Below, one piece after another: positions 37,567 through 52,421 of a stretch of 64,000 nt of DNA. The notes under the pieces are model-generated. The model was not told where the DNA came from. It did not search any database and saw only the letters and a list, made by a program, of their open reading frames with translations. This DNA comes from Cohnella xylanilytica (GTDB lineage: Bacteria > Bacillota > Bacilli > Paenibacillales > Paenibacillaceae). The translations under genes were made by a program, and so were the position numbers. The stretch is taken from positions 1 to 64,000 of the forward strand of contig NZ_JACJVR010000060.1 in the NCBI RefSeq assembly GCF_014212175.1, written 5' to 3'. Positions within the stretch are counted from its first letter, which is position 1. Every line of letters starts with the position of its first letter.

Positions 37567-38949
37567 TTAAGCGCTGCCGATCCGGCAGTGGTGCTTGATC
37601 TCGTCCCACTCCGTGAACAGCTGAATGTAATCGTCCTCGTCGAGCACGCTGCCGAGCTGGTACTCGATCCACTCCAGGTCGGTGTGGGCCCGCACGCTGT
37701 GCAGCGTACCCGCCGGCACGCGCACGACGGATCCCGGAGCGAGCTGGATGAACTCGTTGTTCAGCACGAACTCGCCGCTGCCTCCGACGACCGTCCACAC
37801 TTCCTCCCGATTCAGATGAAGATGATAGCTCAAGCTTTGGCCGGCGTCCATCTTGGCGATTTTCGTCAGCGTCTGCTTGCCGCCGTCCAACTGCTTCTTG
37901 TCGACGACCCGGTAGCTCCCCCACAGGCGCTCCACGGACATGGAGGCGGGTTCGAGCCCCTTGATGATCTCCTTCAGACGCGGGCTGGCCGCCTTGTCGG
38001 TGACGAGGATGCCGTCCGGGCTGGCCGCGACGACGATGTCGGACAATCCGATGACGACGACGTTCGTGTTCAGCTCGTTAATGATGTGCGTGTTGACCGA
38101 CTGGTCGCAGACGATGCCTTGGCCGACCTGGCGGATGCCCATCTCCTCGGTGAGCGTGTTCCACGTCCCGAGATCCTTCCACTTGCCGTTGTAGCGGGCG
38201 ACCGCGATTTTGCCGGCCTTCTCCACGACCTCGTAGTCGAAGCTGATCTCCGGCATGAGATCGTACTGCCGCACCATCTCTTCGTATTCGACCGGCAGCC
38301 CCCGCTCCCGGAGCAGGTCGATCATGTAGCCGAGACGGAACCCGAACACCCCGCAGTTCCACAAGGCGCCGAGCTTCAGCAAGTGCTCCGCCTGCTCCTC
38401 CGTCGGCTTCTCCTTGAAGCTGGCGACGGGCAGCGAGTCCTCGTCGGGCCAATTCTCGTCTTCTCTGGGAATGATATACCCGTATTTGGAAGAAGGATAG
38501 GTCGGTTCGACCCCGATAAGCGCCAGCTCGGCCCCGGTCTTCCGGATGACGCCCGGAAGCGCCTGGATCGCTTGGAAGAAGTGCTCCTCCACGTACGGGT
38601 CGACAGGCAGGACGGCGACGACTTCGTCGGGATCGACGCAGGCGATGGAGTGCAGATAGGCGGCCACGAGCGACACGGCGGGAAAAGTATCCCGGCGGGA
38701 AGGCTCGAGAATCAGATTCGCCTCGGGGCCGAGCTGCTTCCGGATGATGTCCGTCTGCTTCTCCCCGACGGCCACGAACGTATCGGCCGACAAGCCGGCC
38801 GCGCCGATCTGTCTCCACACGCGCTGCACCATCGACTCGATCCCGCCTTCGGAATCGGCGAGCAGCCGCAGGAATTGCTTCGGCCGGGCATCGTTGGAGA
38901 GCGGCCACAGTCTTTTGCCGGATCCGCCGGACAAGAGCACCATCTTCAT
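37567..38949 (-). CDS. manC: Mannose-1-phosphate guanylyltransferase / mannose-6-phosphate isomerase
   Basis: This 460-residue bifunctional protein has LLSGGSGKRLWPLSN and PKQFLRLL (guanylyltransferase), VLPVDPYVE, ALIGVEPTYPSSKYGYI, and FKEKPTEEQAE. A C-terminal type II cupin isomerase domain has PWGSYRVVD-like GSYRVVDKKQLDGG, LSYHLHLNREEVWTVVGGSGE, VRVPAGTLHSV and EYQLG. It makes GDP-mannose for Gmd and Fcl. The ATG at 38949 has GGATGTGG upstream; earlier in-frame starts lack a signal. It is the last gene of the 46-37 kb unit. Confidence 0.95.
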   Translation of the reverse strand: MKMVLLSGGSGKRLWPLSNDARPKQFLRLLADSEGGIESMVQRVWRQIGAAGLSADTFVAVGEKQTDIIRKQLGPEANLILEPSRRDTFPAVSLVAAYLHSIACVDPDEVVAVLPVDPYVEEHFFQAIQALPGVIRKTGAELALIGVEPTYPSSKYGYIIPREDENWPDEDSLPVASFKEKPTEEQAEHLLKLGALWNCGVFGFRLGYMIDLLRERGLPVEYEEMVRQYDLMPEISFDYEVVEKAGKIAVARYNGKWKDLGTWNTLTEEMGIRQVGQGIVCDQSVNTHIINELNTNVVVIGLSDIVVAASPDGILVTDKAASPRLKEIIKGLEPASMSVERLWGSYRVVDKKQLDGGKQTLTKIAKMDAGQSLSYHLHLNREEVWTVVGGSGEFVLNNEFIQLAPGSVVRVPAGTLHSVRAHTDLEWIEYQLGSVLDEDDYIQLFTEWDEIKHHCRIGSA

Positions 38950-39056
38950 AAAACCACATCCTTCTATACGAATGAATTCGGCGGCGAATCGCGCTCGAGC
39001 GATCGCGGTCATCCCGTTAAGAATCATTGTCTTCGAATCGGGAAGGCCCCCGAGAA

Positions 39057-40379
39057 TTACTCTCCCGTTCTTGAATCGGGGAGTCCCCCGGGAACGGCCT
39101 CCAGGTCTTGGGCCCGAAGCTCTCTCTTTCCCTTCGATCCCTTCAACGTCTGAACGCTCTGCATAAATCGGCCCAGAATCGAATCCATCCCGAGATGGTC
39201 GACGGCGAACCGCCTGCCGTTGCGGCCGAACGCCGCGCGATCGTTCCCCGCCCAGAACAGCTTGAGCACGGCGTCGGCCAGCGGAACGGGCTCCTCCGGA
39301 GGCACGACGATGCCGGACCGCGATTCGTTCATGACCCGATGCACCGCCGAGTTCTCCGCGGCCGTGGCGACGATCGGACGCCCGCTAGCGAGCATTCCCG
39401 TCAGCTTGGAGGGCATGACGAGATCGGACGCGTGCGACTTCTGAACGAGCAGATGCAGATCGGCCATGTTCAGCAGGTCGTTCAGCTTCTCGACCGGCTG
39501 CAGCGGCAGGAAGCGGACGTTATCGAGCCCGCGAGCCTCGGCCTCCCGCATGAGCTTGGCCTTCGCGGAGCCTTCCCCGCACAGCACGAAGCGGATGGCG
39601 TCGAACGGCTTCAGCAGCTCGGCGGCTTCGAGGACGAGCTCCAGCCCCTGCTTTTCCCCCATGTTGCCGGAATAGAGGGCGACGAAGTCGTCCGGCCGCA
39701 AGCCGAACGGCTCGCGGAAGCTCGAATTCCTAGAGGGCAGCGGGAACACCTGCGACGTGTCGACCCAGTTCGGGAACAGCCGGATGCGCTCCTCCGGCAC
39801 GCCCTTGGCGCGAAGCTTGGCGACCATCGGCTCCGAGATCGAGGAGACGACGGAGAACCGCTTCATCAGCCGCTTCTCCACCCCGAGCACCGCCTTCTTC
39901 AGCTTCGGCTTGTCGGGAAGGATGCCGAGCTCGAACGCCGCGTCCACCTCGAAATCCTGCACGTGCAGCCAAGCCTTCACGCCGAACAGGCGGGTGAGCA
40001 GAACCGCGAACGGGGAGATGGCCAGCGGCGGCTCGATCACGACGCAGACGTCCGGCTTCCACCACATCTGGCGGAACAGGACGGGCAGGCTCGACAGCGC
40101 GAACGAAGCGAGATGGAAGAGCCGCTTGAGTCCCGTCACCCGGCCCGGCACCCAGACCGGGCAGCGGTACACTCGGATTCCCTTCCAGTTCTCCTTCCGG
40201 TAAGCATAAGAAGAATAGCCTTCCGCCACCTTCCATGCCGGGTAATAGGGAGGAGCCGAGATGACCCGCACCTCGTAGCCTTGCCGGGCGAGCCACTCCG
40301 CCATCTCCCCGTTGTATTTGCCGATGCCCGTCAGCTCCGGAGCGAAGTTGAGCGAGTAGATCAACAGTTTGTTGGGCAT
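39057..40379 (-). CDS. WcaI-like glycosyltransferase
   Basis: This 440-residue GT4 protein closely follows the colanic-acid WcaI pattern: LLIYSLNFAPELTGIGKYNGEMAEWLA, VISAPPYYPAWKV, YRKENWKGIRVYRCPVWVP, DVCVVIEPPLAISPFAVLL, LHVQDFEVDAAFELGIL and LFPNWVDTSQVFPL. In E. coli the homologue is linked to fucose-containing polymer synthesis, which fits the neighbouring gmd and fcl. The C-terminal 25 residues after the GT domain (SKGKRELRAQDLEAVPGGLP) look unstructured. Confidence 0.92.
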   Translation of the reverse strand: MPNKLLIYSLNFAPELTGIGKYNGEMAEWLARQGYEVRVISAPPYYPAWKVAEGYSSYAYRKENWKGIRVYRCPVWVPGRVTGLKRLFHLASFALSSLPVLFRQMWWKPDVCVVIEPPLAISPFAVLLTRLFGVKAWLHVQDFEVDAAFELGILPDKPKLKKAVLGVEKRLMKRFSVVSSISEPMVAKLRAKGVPEERIRLFPNWVDTSQVFPLPSRNSSFREPFGLRPDDFVALYSGNMGEKQGLELVLEAAELLKPFDAIRFVLCGEGSAKAKLMREAEARGLDNVRFLPLQPVEKLNDLLNMADLHLLVQKSHASDLVMPSKLTGMLASGRPIVATAAENSAVHRVMNESRSGIVVPPEEPVPLADAVLKLFWAGNDRAAFGRNGRRFAVDHLGMDSILGRFMQSVQTLKGSKGKRELRAQDLEAVPGGLPDSRTGE

Positions 40380-40429
40380 GGACGTTCACTGTCTCCATCC
40401 GTTATGGAATCGACGTCACCCCCGGCCGT

Positions 40430-42369
<1,940 letters not shown>

Positions 42370-42469
42370 CGCTTCTACCACTCCCGGGTCGCTTGAATTC
42401 GTAATTGCGTTATGGGCGGTCGCCGGCGCCGATCGGTTCGAGAGAGTCGCCCTGCCTTGCGATAGGCGT

Positions 42470-43162
42470 TCAATAGGCGTCCTTCGATCCGAATACGAGC
42501 TTGACCGTTCGCAGAATAATCTTGATATCGAGCCACAAGCCCCGGTTCTGGATATACTTCAGATCCAGCTCCACCATCTGCTCGAAGCCGATGCTGCTTC
42601 TGCCGCTAACCTGCCACAGCCCGGTGCAGCCCGGGGTGACCGACAGGCGGCGCATCTCGTACTCGCCGTACAACGCGACTTCCCGAGGAAGCGGAGGCCG
42701 CGGGCCGACCAGGCTCATCTCGCCCTTCAGCACGTTCCACAGCTGGGGAAGCTCGTCGAGGCTCGTTCGGCGCAGCACCCGGCCGATCCTCGTGACGCGG
42801 GGGTCGCGCTTCATCTTGAACATGGCTCCGCTCGCTTCGTTCCGGGACGCCAGCTTCTCGAGCAGCGCTTCGGCGTTCGGAACCATCGAGCGGAATTTGT
42901 ACATCTTAAACGGCACCCCATCCTTGCCGATCCGCACCTGCTTGAACAAGATCGGCGCCCTCGGGTTCTCCAGCTTGATCAGAAGCGCGATTGCGAGCAG
43001 TACGGGCAACGCGGCGAGCAGCCCGATCGCAGCCAGCAGGACGTCGAGGCCGCGCTTGCCGGGGACGGCGTCCGGCGGCGCCGGCCTGGCTAACCGAAGA
43101 CCCCCGTACCGGGGCTCCGAACGGTTCTGCAGCACCGTCTCCGTGTCGTTCATCACTTCCAT
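42470..43162 (-). CDS. Second priming sugar-phosphate transferase (short form)
   Basis: This 230-residue monotopic phosphoglycosyl transferase has [78 protein letters not shown] and [15 protein letters not shown]. It loads a sugar phosphate on undecaprenyl phosphate. It is a paralogue of the gene at 5247-5951 but clearly divergent. The start at 43162 follows GAGGGGGGGA; ATG 43153 is possible. Confidence 0.9.
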   Translation of the reverse strand: MEVMNDTETVLQNRSEPRYGGLRLARPAPPDAVPGKRGLDVLLAAIGLLAALPVLLAIALLIKLENPRAPILFKQVRIGKDGVPFKMYKFRSMVPNAEALLEKLASRNEASGAMFKMKRDPRVTRIGRVLRRTSLDELPQLWNVLKGEMSLVGPRPPLPREVALYGEYEMRRLSVTPGCTGLWQVSGRSSIGFEQMVELDLKYIQNRGLWLDIKIILRTVKLVFGSKDAY

Positions 43163-43179
43163 TCCCCCCCTCGCTACCG

Positions 43180-44064
43180 TCAGACGTACCGGTGAACGTC
43201 CGACACGATCGATTCCATCTTCCGCAGGATCGGATGGCGCAGCTCCTCGCTCTGAAGAGCGAATTCCAGCGAAGTCAGAATGAAGCCGAGCTTCTCGCCC
43301 ACGTCGTACCGGGTGCCTTCGAAGTGATAGCCGTACACGCCCTCGGTCTCGCACAAGCGGCCGATCGCGTCCGTCAGTTGAATCTCCCCGCCCGCCCCCG
43401 GCTCCGCGTTCTCCAGCATGTCGAAGATGGCCGGGGTCAATATGTACCTGCCCATGATGGCCAGATTGGAGGGCGCTTCCGCCGCGTTCGGCTTCTCCAC
43501 CATCCGCCCCACCTTGTACAGCCGGTCGGCGCCGTAATCGGGATCGATGATGCCGTAGCGGCTGATTTCCTCCTGCTCCACCTTCTGGACGCCGACGATG
43601 GAGCATTGCGTCCGCTCGAATTGATCCATCAGCTGTCCGATGCACGGCGTCGGCGCCGTGACGATGTCGTCGCCGAGGAGTACCGCGAACGGCTCGTCGC
43701 CGATGAACTTGCGGGCGCACCAGACCGCGTGCCCCAGTCCCCGCGGCTCCTTCTGCCGGATATAATGGATGTCCACCATGTTGTGGGAATGCTGCACCTT
43801 GCGAAGCAGGTCGAGCTTGCCCTTGCCGAGCAAGGTGTGCTCGAGCTCGAACGAGGAATCGAAGTGGTCCTCGATCGCCCGCTTGCCCTTCCCCGTCACG
43901 ATCAGAATGTCCTCGATGCCCGCCGCGACCGCCTCTTCGACGATGTACTGAATGGTCGGCTTGTCGACGATCGGCAGCATCTCCTTCGGCATCGCCTTCG
44001 TCGCCGGAAGGAACCGGGTACCCATACCCGCCGCCGGGATGATCGCTTTTCTTACTTTTCTCAT
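43180..44064 (-). CDS. galU: UTP-glucose-1-phosphate uridylyltransferase
   Basis: This 294-residue protein has [39 protein letters not shown]-like [42 protein letters not shown] and [13 protein letters not shown]. It makes UDP-glucose, the precursor for GalE and the UDP-sugar transferases. The start at 44064 follows AGGTGATGGAG; GTG 44073 and ATG 44070 are alternatives. It stands 17 bases before the priming transferase gene. Confidence 0.95.
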   Translation of the reverse strand: MRKVRKAIIPAAGMGTRFLPATKAMPKEMLPIVDKPTIQYIVEEAVAAGIEDILIVTGKGKRAIEDHFDSSFELEHTLLGKGKLDLLRKVQHSHNMVDIHYIRQKEPRGLGHAVWCARKFIGDEPFAVLLGDDIVTAPTPCIGQLMDQFERTQCSIVGVQKVEQEEISRYGIIDPDYGADRLYKVGRMVEKPNAAEAPSNLAIMGRYILTPAIFDMLENAEPGAGGEIQLTDAIGRLCETEGVYGYHFEGTRYDVGEKLGFILTSLEFALQSEELRHPILRKMESIVSDVHRYV

Positions 44065-44090
44065 CTCCATCACCTATCCCTTACTTGTAT

Positions 44091-44771
44091 TCAGTGCCCG
44101 TAAGCGTAAAGATAACCGGAGGCTCGGCCGCTCTTCTTGTTGTTGAGCACCGTCCCCAGCACCTTCGCTTTGGCGAATTCCAATTGGTTCAGCATCTTGC
44201 GGGCGGCCCCGAGCTTCGTCTTGCCGGACTTGACGACCAGCACGACGCCGTCGCTGAGAGACGAGAGGATCAGCCCGTCCGTGACCGCGAGCAAGGGAGG
44301 AGAATCGAACAGAATGACGTCGTAATGCTCCCTCCACTGGGCGACGAGCTCCTGCATCCGCTGGGAGGAGAGAATCTCGTTCGGATTGGGGGGGACGCTG
44401 CCGCTCGTCATCAGGTCCAATCCCGGCACGTCCGTCTCCTGTACGATCTCCTGCCAGGCGTTATCCTTGAACAGGGCGTTCGTCAAGCCGGCCCGGTTCG
44501 ACTTCATGAACATATAGTGCAGGGAAGGCTTGCGAAGGTCGCCGTCCACGACGAGCGTCCGCTTGCCCTCATGGGCGTAAGTGACCGCGAGATTCGCGAT
44601 CGTCGTCGTCTTCCCGTCTCCCGGATTGGGCGACGTCACCACGATCGTCTGGACGGGCTTGTCGATGGACGAGAACAGGATATTCGTACGAAGAGTCCGA
44701 TAGGCTTCGGACAGCGGAGAAGCCGGATTCGTCTTCGTGACCAGCTTGGATTCCAGCGAGATTCTGGACAT
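44091..44771 (-). CDS. Bacterial tyrosine kinase (CapB/YwqD type)
   Basis: This 226-residue BY-kinase has the N-terminal contact region SPLSEAYRTLRTNILFS, Walker A SPNPGDGKTTTIANLA (about 47-62), Walker A-prime TLVVDGDLRKPSLH and Walker B YDVILFDSPPLL. The C-terminal tyrosine cluster is short (YLYAYGH, three Tyr or fewer), against four in many homologues. It needs a Wzz-like membrane adaptor, the best candidate being at 19969-20730. It is next to the PHP phosphatase that should reverse its phosphorylation. Confidence 0.93.
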   Translation of the reverse strand: MSRISLESKLVTKTNPASPLSEAYRTLRTNILFSSIDKPVQTIVVTSPNPGDGKTTTIANLAVTYAHEGKRTLVVDGDLRKPSLHYMFMKSNRAGLTNALFKDNAWQEIVQETDVPGLDLMTSGSVPPNPNEILSSQRMQELVAQWREHYDVILFDSPPLLAVTDGLILSSLSDGVVLVVKSGKTKLGAARKMLNQLEFAKAKVLGTVLNNKKSGRASGYLYAYGH

Positions 44772-44823
44772 GCTTGTTCACCTGCCGTTGTTCGAATGGT
44801 CGTGCCCCGCGCGCCGCGCGCGA

Positions 44824-45582
44824 TTAGATGAACCAGGCCTTGCGCTGCTTCTTCAGGTGCCGCGCGGCGCCGAGCGGTTCGTTCCTCAGCGCCTTCCGGC
44901 TGTTCTCGCGAAGCGTCTGGGCGAACTCGCTTCCGACTTCGCGTTCGATCGTCCGGTAAGCGGCGTCCATCTCGTAGCCGCGGATGCGGGGGCGGTGGGC
45001 GTCGGAGGAGAGCAGATGAATCATCCCTTCGCGGCACATATGAAGGGCGCATCTGCGGATCGCGTTCCCGTACTTGCCAAGCAGCGAGTGGGAAGTCACT
45101 TGGCCGATCGCCCCGAACTCCACGAATTCGGCCATCAGGGAGGAATTGCGAACCAGGGTCAAATGCCGTTCGGGGTGGGCGATCACGGGAACGTAGCCCA
45201 TCAGCTTCAGCTCGTAGAACAGATCCATCAATGCGGACAAGCTCCATTCGTCGGGCAGCTCGAGCAGCAGATAACGGGATTCCCCCAACGGAAGCAGCTT
45301 GCCTTGCTCGAGATCGTCCAACAGGTTCGGGTAGATTCGGATCTCCTGGCCCGGGTACACGGTCAGCGGGATGCGATTCTCCAGCAAGGCGCGATTGAGG
45401 CGGCCGACGCTCTCCTTGACCTCGGCGGAGGGGTTGTCGTATCGGCCGTTCGCGTGGTGGGGAGTCGCGACGATCGCTCGGACGCCCTGCTTGGCCGCGG
45501 TCCGGGCCATCTCCAGCGACTCTTCCCAAGTGAGAGGACCATCGTCCAAGCCGGGGAGAAGGTGGCAATGGAGATCGATCAT
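44824..45582 (-). CDS. CpsB/CapC-type tyrosine-protein phosphatase (PHP family)
   Basis: This 252-residue protein has the PHP metal sites: MIDLHCHLLPGLDDGP, IVATPHH, PGQEI, VPVIAHPERH, and LLSSDAHRP. It is the Mn-dependent phosphatase that acts on BY-kinases (YwqE/CpsB). The ATG at 45582 is 7 bases after GAGGAGG and overlaps the PilZ stop as ATGA. The longer open frame upstream is a shadow of the PilZ gene. Confidence 0.94.
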   Translation of the reverse strand: MIDLHCHLLPGLDDGPLTWEESLEMARTAAKQGVRAIVATPHHANGRYDNPSAEVKESVGRLNRALLENRIPLTVYPGQEIRIYPNLLDDLEQGKLLPLGESRYLLLELPDEWSLSALMDLFYELKLMGYVPVIAHPERHLTLVRNSSLMAEFVEFGAIGQVTSHSLLGKYGNAIRRCALHMCREGMIHLLSSDAHRPRIRGYEMDAAYRTIEREVGSEFAQTLRENSRKALRNEPLGAARHLKKQRKAWFI

Positions 45583-46049
45583 GATGGCGCCTCCTCGTTT
45601 TTCATCTGATAGGGGACGGACGTCATTTGACGGTACAGGGCGTGTATTCGGGATTGGCCGGGACACAGGCTCAGCAGGACGGCGTTCAGATGGCCGATCA
45701 GGTTCGACCGCTGCAGCGGAGTCATGACGAACTGAACGCCGTAGCGGTATCCGCCCTCTTCCTGCTCCCGCCAGACGATCTTGCCGGCCAAGGCGATCGT
45801 GCGGTCCTCGAAGGTCCATCTCATCTCCATAAGGACGCGGGGATGCACCGGGAAGCGCAGATCGCTGCCGCAGCAACAGCCTCCTTCGCTAACGTTCAGA
45901 AGTCTTACGAAGCCTGGAGGACTGGTCAAGTCGACCTGGCCGATGGCGATGATCCGGATCTCGGCCCGCTGGTCCGCGGGAAGGCGCAGACGGACGTGTC
46001 GTCGCCGCGAGTAGGGATGCTCGGCTTCCATGACTTCCATGGGATTCAT
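45579..46049 (-). CDS. PilZ-domain protein, first gene of the regulatory unit
   Basis: This 156-residue protein has an RxxxR-type arm in SRRRHVRLRLP (about 16-20) and the NVSEGG motif (D/NxSxxG form) about residue 68, the two parts of the c-di-GMP binding site of PilZ. It also has WTFEDRTIALAGKIVWREQEEGGYRYGVQF, typical of the domain barrel. The ATG at 46049 follows GGAGGCGCGTTC. It leads the operon with the phosphatase and kinase, so it probably links c-di-GMP to polymer production. Confidence 0.85.
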   Translation of the reverse strand: MNPMEVMEAEHPYSRRRHVRLRLPADQRAEIRIIAIGQVDLTSPPGFVRLLNVSEGGCCCGSDLRFPVHPRVLMEMRWTFEDRTIALAGKIVWREQEEGGYRYGVQFVMTPLQRSNLIGHLNAVLLSLCPGQSRIHALYRQMTSVPYQMKNEEAPS

Positions 46050-46120
46050 GAACGCGCCTCCAGTTGGCATTCGAAGCTTCGAACGGATATTTTCGGATCT
46101 TCCTGGGTATACTACTTCTA

Positions 46121-46176
46121 GATACAAATTGTATCGTTTCTGAATCGACTATATGACACAATTTGTATCGTGTCAA
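46121..46176 (-). promoter_or_regulatory. Double-operator promoter of the 46-37 kb unit
   Basis: On the minus strand TTGACA (46171-46176), 17 bp and TATAGT (46148-46153). Operator 1, GACACAATTTGTATC (46155-46169), is in the spacer. Operator 2, the perfect palindrome GATACAAATTGTATC (46121-46135), is downstream. The centres are 34 bp apart. Confidence 0.85.
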
Positions 46177-46280
46177 GTGGTTTTTCGCGGGGAATAGGAC
46201 TGAAGAAATGTACGCGGTTTCAGAAAAAGCCTTATTTTCCAATGGTTCCGGGGATTTCGATAAAATCGTGGCGGAATTAA

Positions 46281-46299
46281 TTGCGACGTTTCGTCGCAA
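46281..46299. repeat. Perfect inverted repeat upstream of the Xre gene
   Basis: TTGCGACG-TTT-CGTCGCAA, with 8-bp perfect arms, lies about 66 bases before the xre start. It could be an operator or a 5'-UTR hairpin; it does not match the GATACA site. A likely -10 (TATTAT, 46323-46328) lies downstream. Confidence 0.65.
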
Positions 46300-46364
46300 G
46301 CGATGCAAACAAATCGTAAACATATTATGATGGAAACAAACCGATTGCACTGGAGGGAATTCGG

Positions 46365-46733
46365 ATGAACATAGGAAGCCGCATCTCTCAACTTCGCGAG
46401 AAGCGCGGTTGGACGCAAGAAGAACTGTCCTCTTCCCTCGGTATCTCGCGGGCGGCCCTGTCACACTACGAGAAGAACAGAAGGGAGCCCGACTCGGAGA
46501 CGCTGACGAAGGTCGCCGATCTGTTCAACGTATCTATCGATTATTTGGTCGGCCGGACCGACAACCCCCATATAACGTTAGACGAGGGCGTCCGAAGCTT
46601 CACGGACCAGCTGGAGCTGTCCGAGGTCGAACTGCTGGACAAATTCTCCCTTACGATCGACGGGCGCAAGCTGACCCCGGAGGAAGCCCGCCGGTTCATC
46701 GCGTTCATTCGCGCCGAGCGCGCCATGAATTAA
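46365..46733 (+). CDS. Xre-family transcriptional regulator (candidate repressor of the island)
   Basis: This 122-residue protein has an N-terminal Xre HTH domain (about 1-65): RISQLREKRGWTQEELSSSLGIS, recognition helix SRAALSHYEKNRREPDSETL and LADLFNVSIDYLVGR. The recognition helix is close to that of PBSX Xre (SRARYSHYE, from memory). A C-terminal part of about 55 residues with DGRKLTPEEARRFIAFIRAERA resembles other short Xre regulators. The ATG follows GGAGGGAATTCGG. It is divergent from the PilZ-kinase unit and 190-240 bases from its operators. It is the only DNA-binding protein gene in the island, so it probably binds the GATACA sites. That is inferred. Confidence 0.9.
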   Translation: MNIGSRISQLREKRGWTQEELSSSLGISRAALSHYEKNRREPDSETLTKVADLFNVSIDYLVGRTDNPHITLDEGVRSFTDQLELSEVELLDKFSLTIDGRKLTPEEARRFIAFIRAERAMN

Positions 46734-46736
46734 CGA

Positions 46737-46791
46737 ATAAACCTCAATGGATGCGGACGGCTGCCGGCCGGGGGCATTCATTGAGGTTTAT
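46737..46791. terminator. Convergent hairpin between xre and the small gene
   Basis: ATAAACCTCAATG (46737-46749) and CATTGAGGTTTAT (46779-46791) form 13-bp perfect arms around a 29-base GC-rich loop. It lies between two convergent stop codons, so it probably terminates both directions. No long U-tract follows. Confidence 0.7.
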
Positions 46792-46803
46792 CCGTTTGAT
46801 TCG

Positions 46804-46968
46804 TTATGTAGGATTGCCTGAGCTTTGCTCTACCTTCTCGCGGCCGAACCACTCATCCGGCCACCTCTCCTTCTCGATGCCGAGCTGTTCTAGAATGCTT
46901 CGGATGTCTAATACTACAGTCTTCTGCTCTTCATTGCCATTCATGGGCAGATCCAACTCCTTATCCAC
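46804..46968 (-). CDS. Small protein of unknown function
   Basis: This 54-residue protein starts with GTG after AGAGGG (7-base gap) and reads MDKELDLPMNGNEEQKTVVL and so on, with an amphipathic DIRSILEQLGIEKERWPDEWFGREKVEQ core. Trp-Pro-Asp-Glu-Trp and the charged helix look like a real folded or partner-binding peptide rather than noise. A -10 box lies 43 bases upstream and a shared terminator lies downstream. I do not recognise a family. Confidence 0.6.
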   Translation of the reverse strand: MDKELDLPMNGNEEQKTVVLDIRSILEQLGIEKERWPDEWFGREKVEQSSGNPT

Positions 46969-47010
46969 ATCCAAACCCTCTCTCTAGAACGAGATTCGTA
47001 CATGTAGATC

Positions 47011-47016
47011 ATTATA
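47011..47016 (-). promoter_or_regulatory. Likely -10 box of the small gene
   Basis: On the minus strand TTGTATAAT lies 43 bases before the GTG start. No clear -35 is seen. Confidence 0.45.
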
Positions 47017-47236
47017 CAAGATTTGAGGCGCGGAGACTGTCGGAGATTGTTTGGATTAACTAAAATTTAACAGCGCTTTTTGTCGAATGCTCGGAGCTGT
47101 ACGCGAATGGTAATCCCCTGCTCTATTGGATGCGTTTACGTATATTTTCGAAGATGACATCATTTGGAATGTTCTACCCAAGATTACCCGATTATCGACA
47201 AGAAGTCGATGGGCATCGCGTCCTATCCCAGATGGC

Positions 47237-47261
47237 ACAAAAAAGCCCAAGAACGGGGCTT
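47237..47261 (-). terminator. Terminator of gltB
   Basis: On the minus strand AAGCCC / GGGCTT with a 7-base loop is followed by TTTTTT. The stem is short. No gene is seen in 47017-47300. Confidence 0.6.
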
Positions 47262-47300
47262 CCTCCGGGAAGTCCGTCTCGGGCTCGATTCGTTCGTTGC

Positions 47301-47360
47301 GTTGCTTCGGATAGCTTCGAATTGCTTCAGATTGCTTCGAATTGCTTCAGATTGCTTCGG
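47301..47360. repeat. Six decamer tandem repeats after the gltB stop
   Basis: Six consecutive decamers (GTTGCTTCGG, ATAGCTTCGA, ATTGCTTCAG, ATTGCTTCGA, ATTGCTTCAG, ATTGCTTCGG) start one base after the gltB stop codon, reading downstream on the minus strand. Confidence 0.9.
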
Positions 47361-47361
47361 T

Positions 47362-51966
<4,605 letters not shown>

Positions 51967-52421
51967 ATAAACGCAACCTTTCTTAGGAAGAGTTTGAAGG
52001 GGGAGGCCTTGGGACGGTGACGGCCAGGCGACGTTAGACATTCCGGGAAGGTTCGAGCGCGGCAACTTCCTACTGCTATCTGAACCGTGGAGATAAGCCC
52101 TCAGTCGGTGCGAACGACCCGCGAACGGATAAGCCCGACGGCCCATCCGTTCCGAATCGTCCGAATAAAATCGCGCAACTTATCGGCCGGCGAATCTGAT
52201 ACAATGAACGAGGAACGGGGCCCGGTCGGCATCGGCAACGGCGCGTCGTTCGACGAATTTCGGCGGATGAAGCGGCCGTTCCGCGTGCGTTTTTATATTT
52301 ATTCATTTTGTAGTTATATTATTTTAACACCAGAGCGCGAAGGATGGCAATTTAATATTTTTATGAAGCCGATAAGCGATTATTTCCTGTCCGCATTCGG
52401 CATGATGAAGGAGAGGATACC
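51967..52421. other. Divergent control region between gltB and the GDSL esterase gene
   Basis: This 455-base gap is GC-rich near gltB and AT-rich near the esterase gene. The gltB promoter could not be assigned with confidence. I see no gene here. No T-box or other riboswitch could be recognised by eye. Confidence 0.4.
52292..52320 (+). promoter_or_regulatory. Promoter of the GDSL esterase gene
   Basis: TTTATA (52292-52297), a 17-bp spacer and TATATT (52315-52320) lie in an AT-rich stretch about 100 bases before the start codon. Confidence 0.55.

Noticed and set aside
46365..46733. SinR orthologue
   Set aside because: It lacks the SinR C-terminal dimer segment that I know and the operators here are GATACA palindromes rather than SinR-type boxes.
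47056..47250. Minus-strand 64-codon frame
   Set aside because: No ribosome binding site and no protein-like composition; it lies in the 3' region of gltB.
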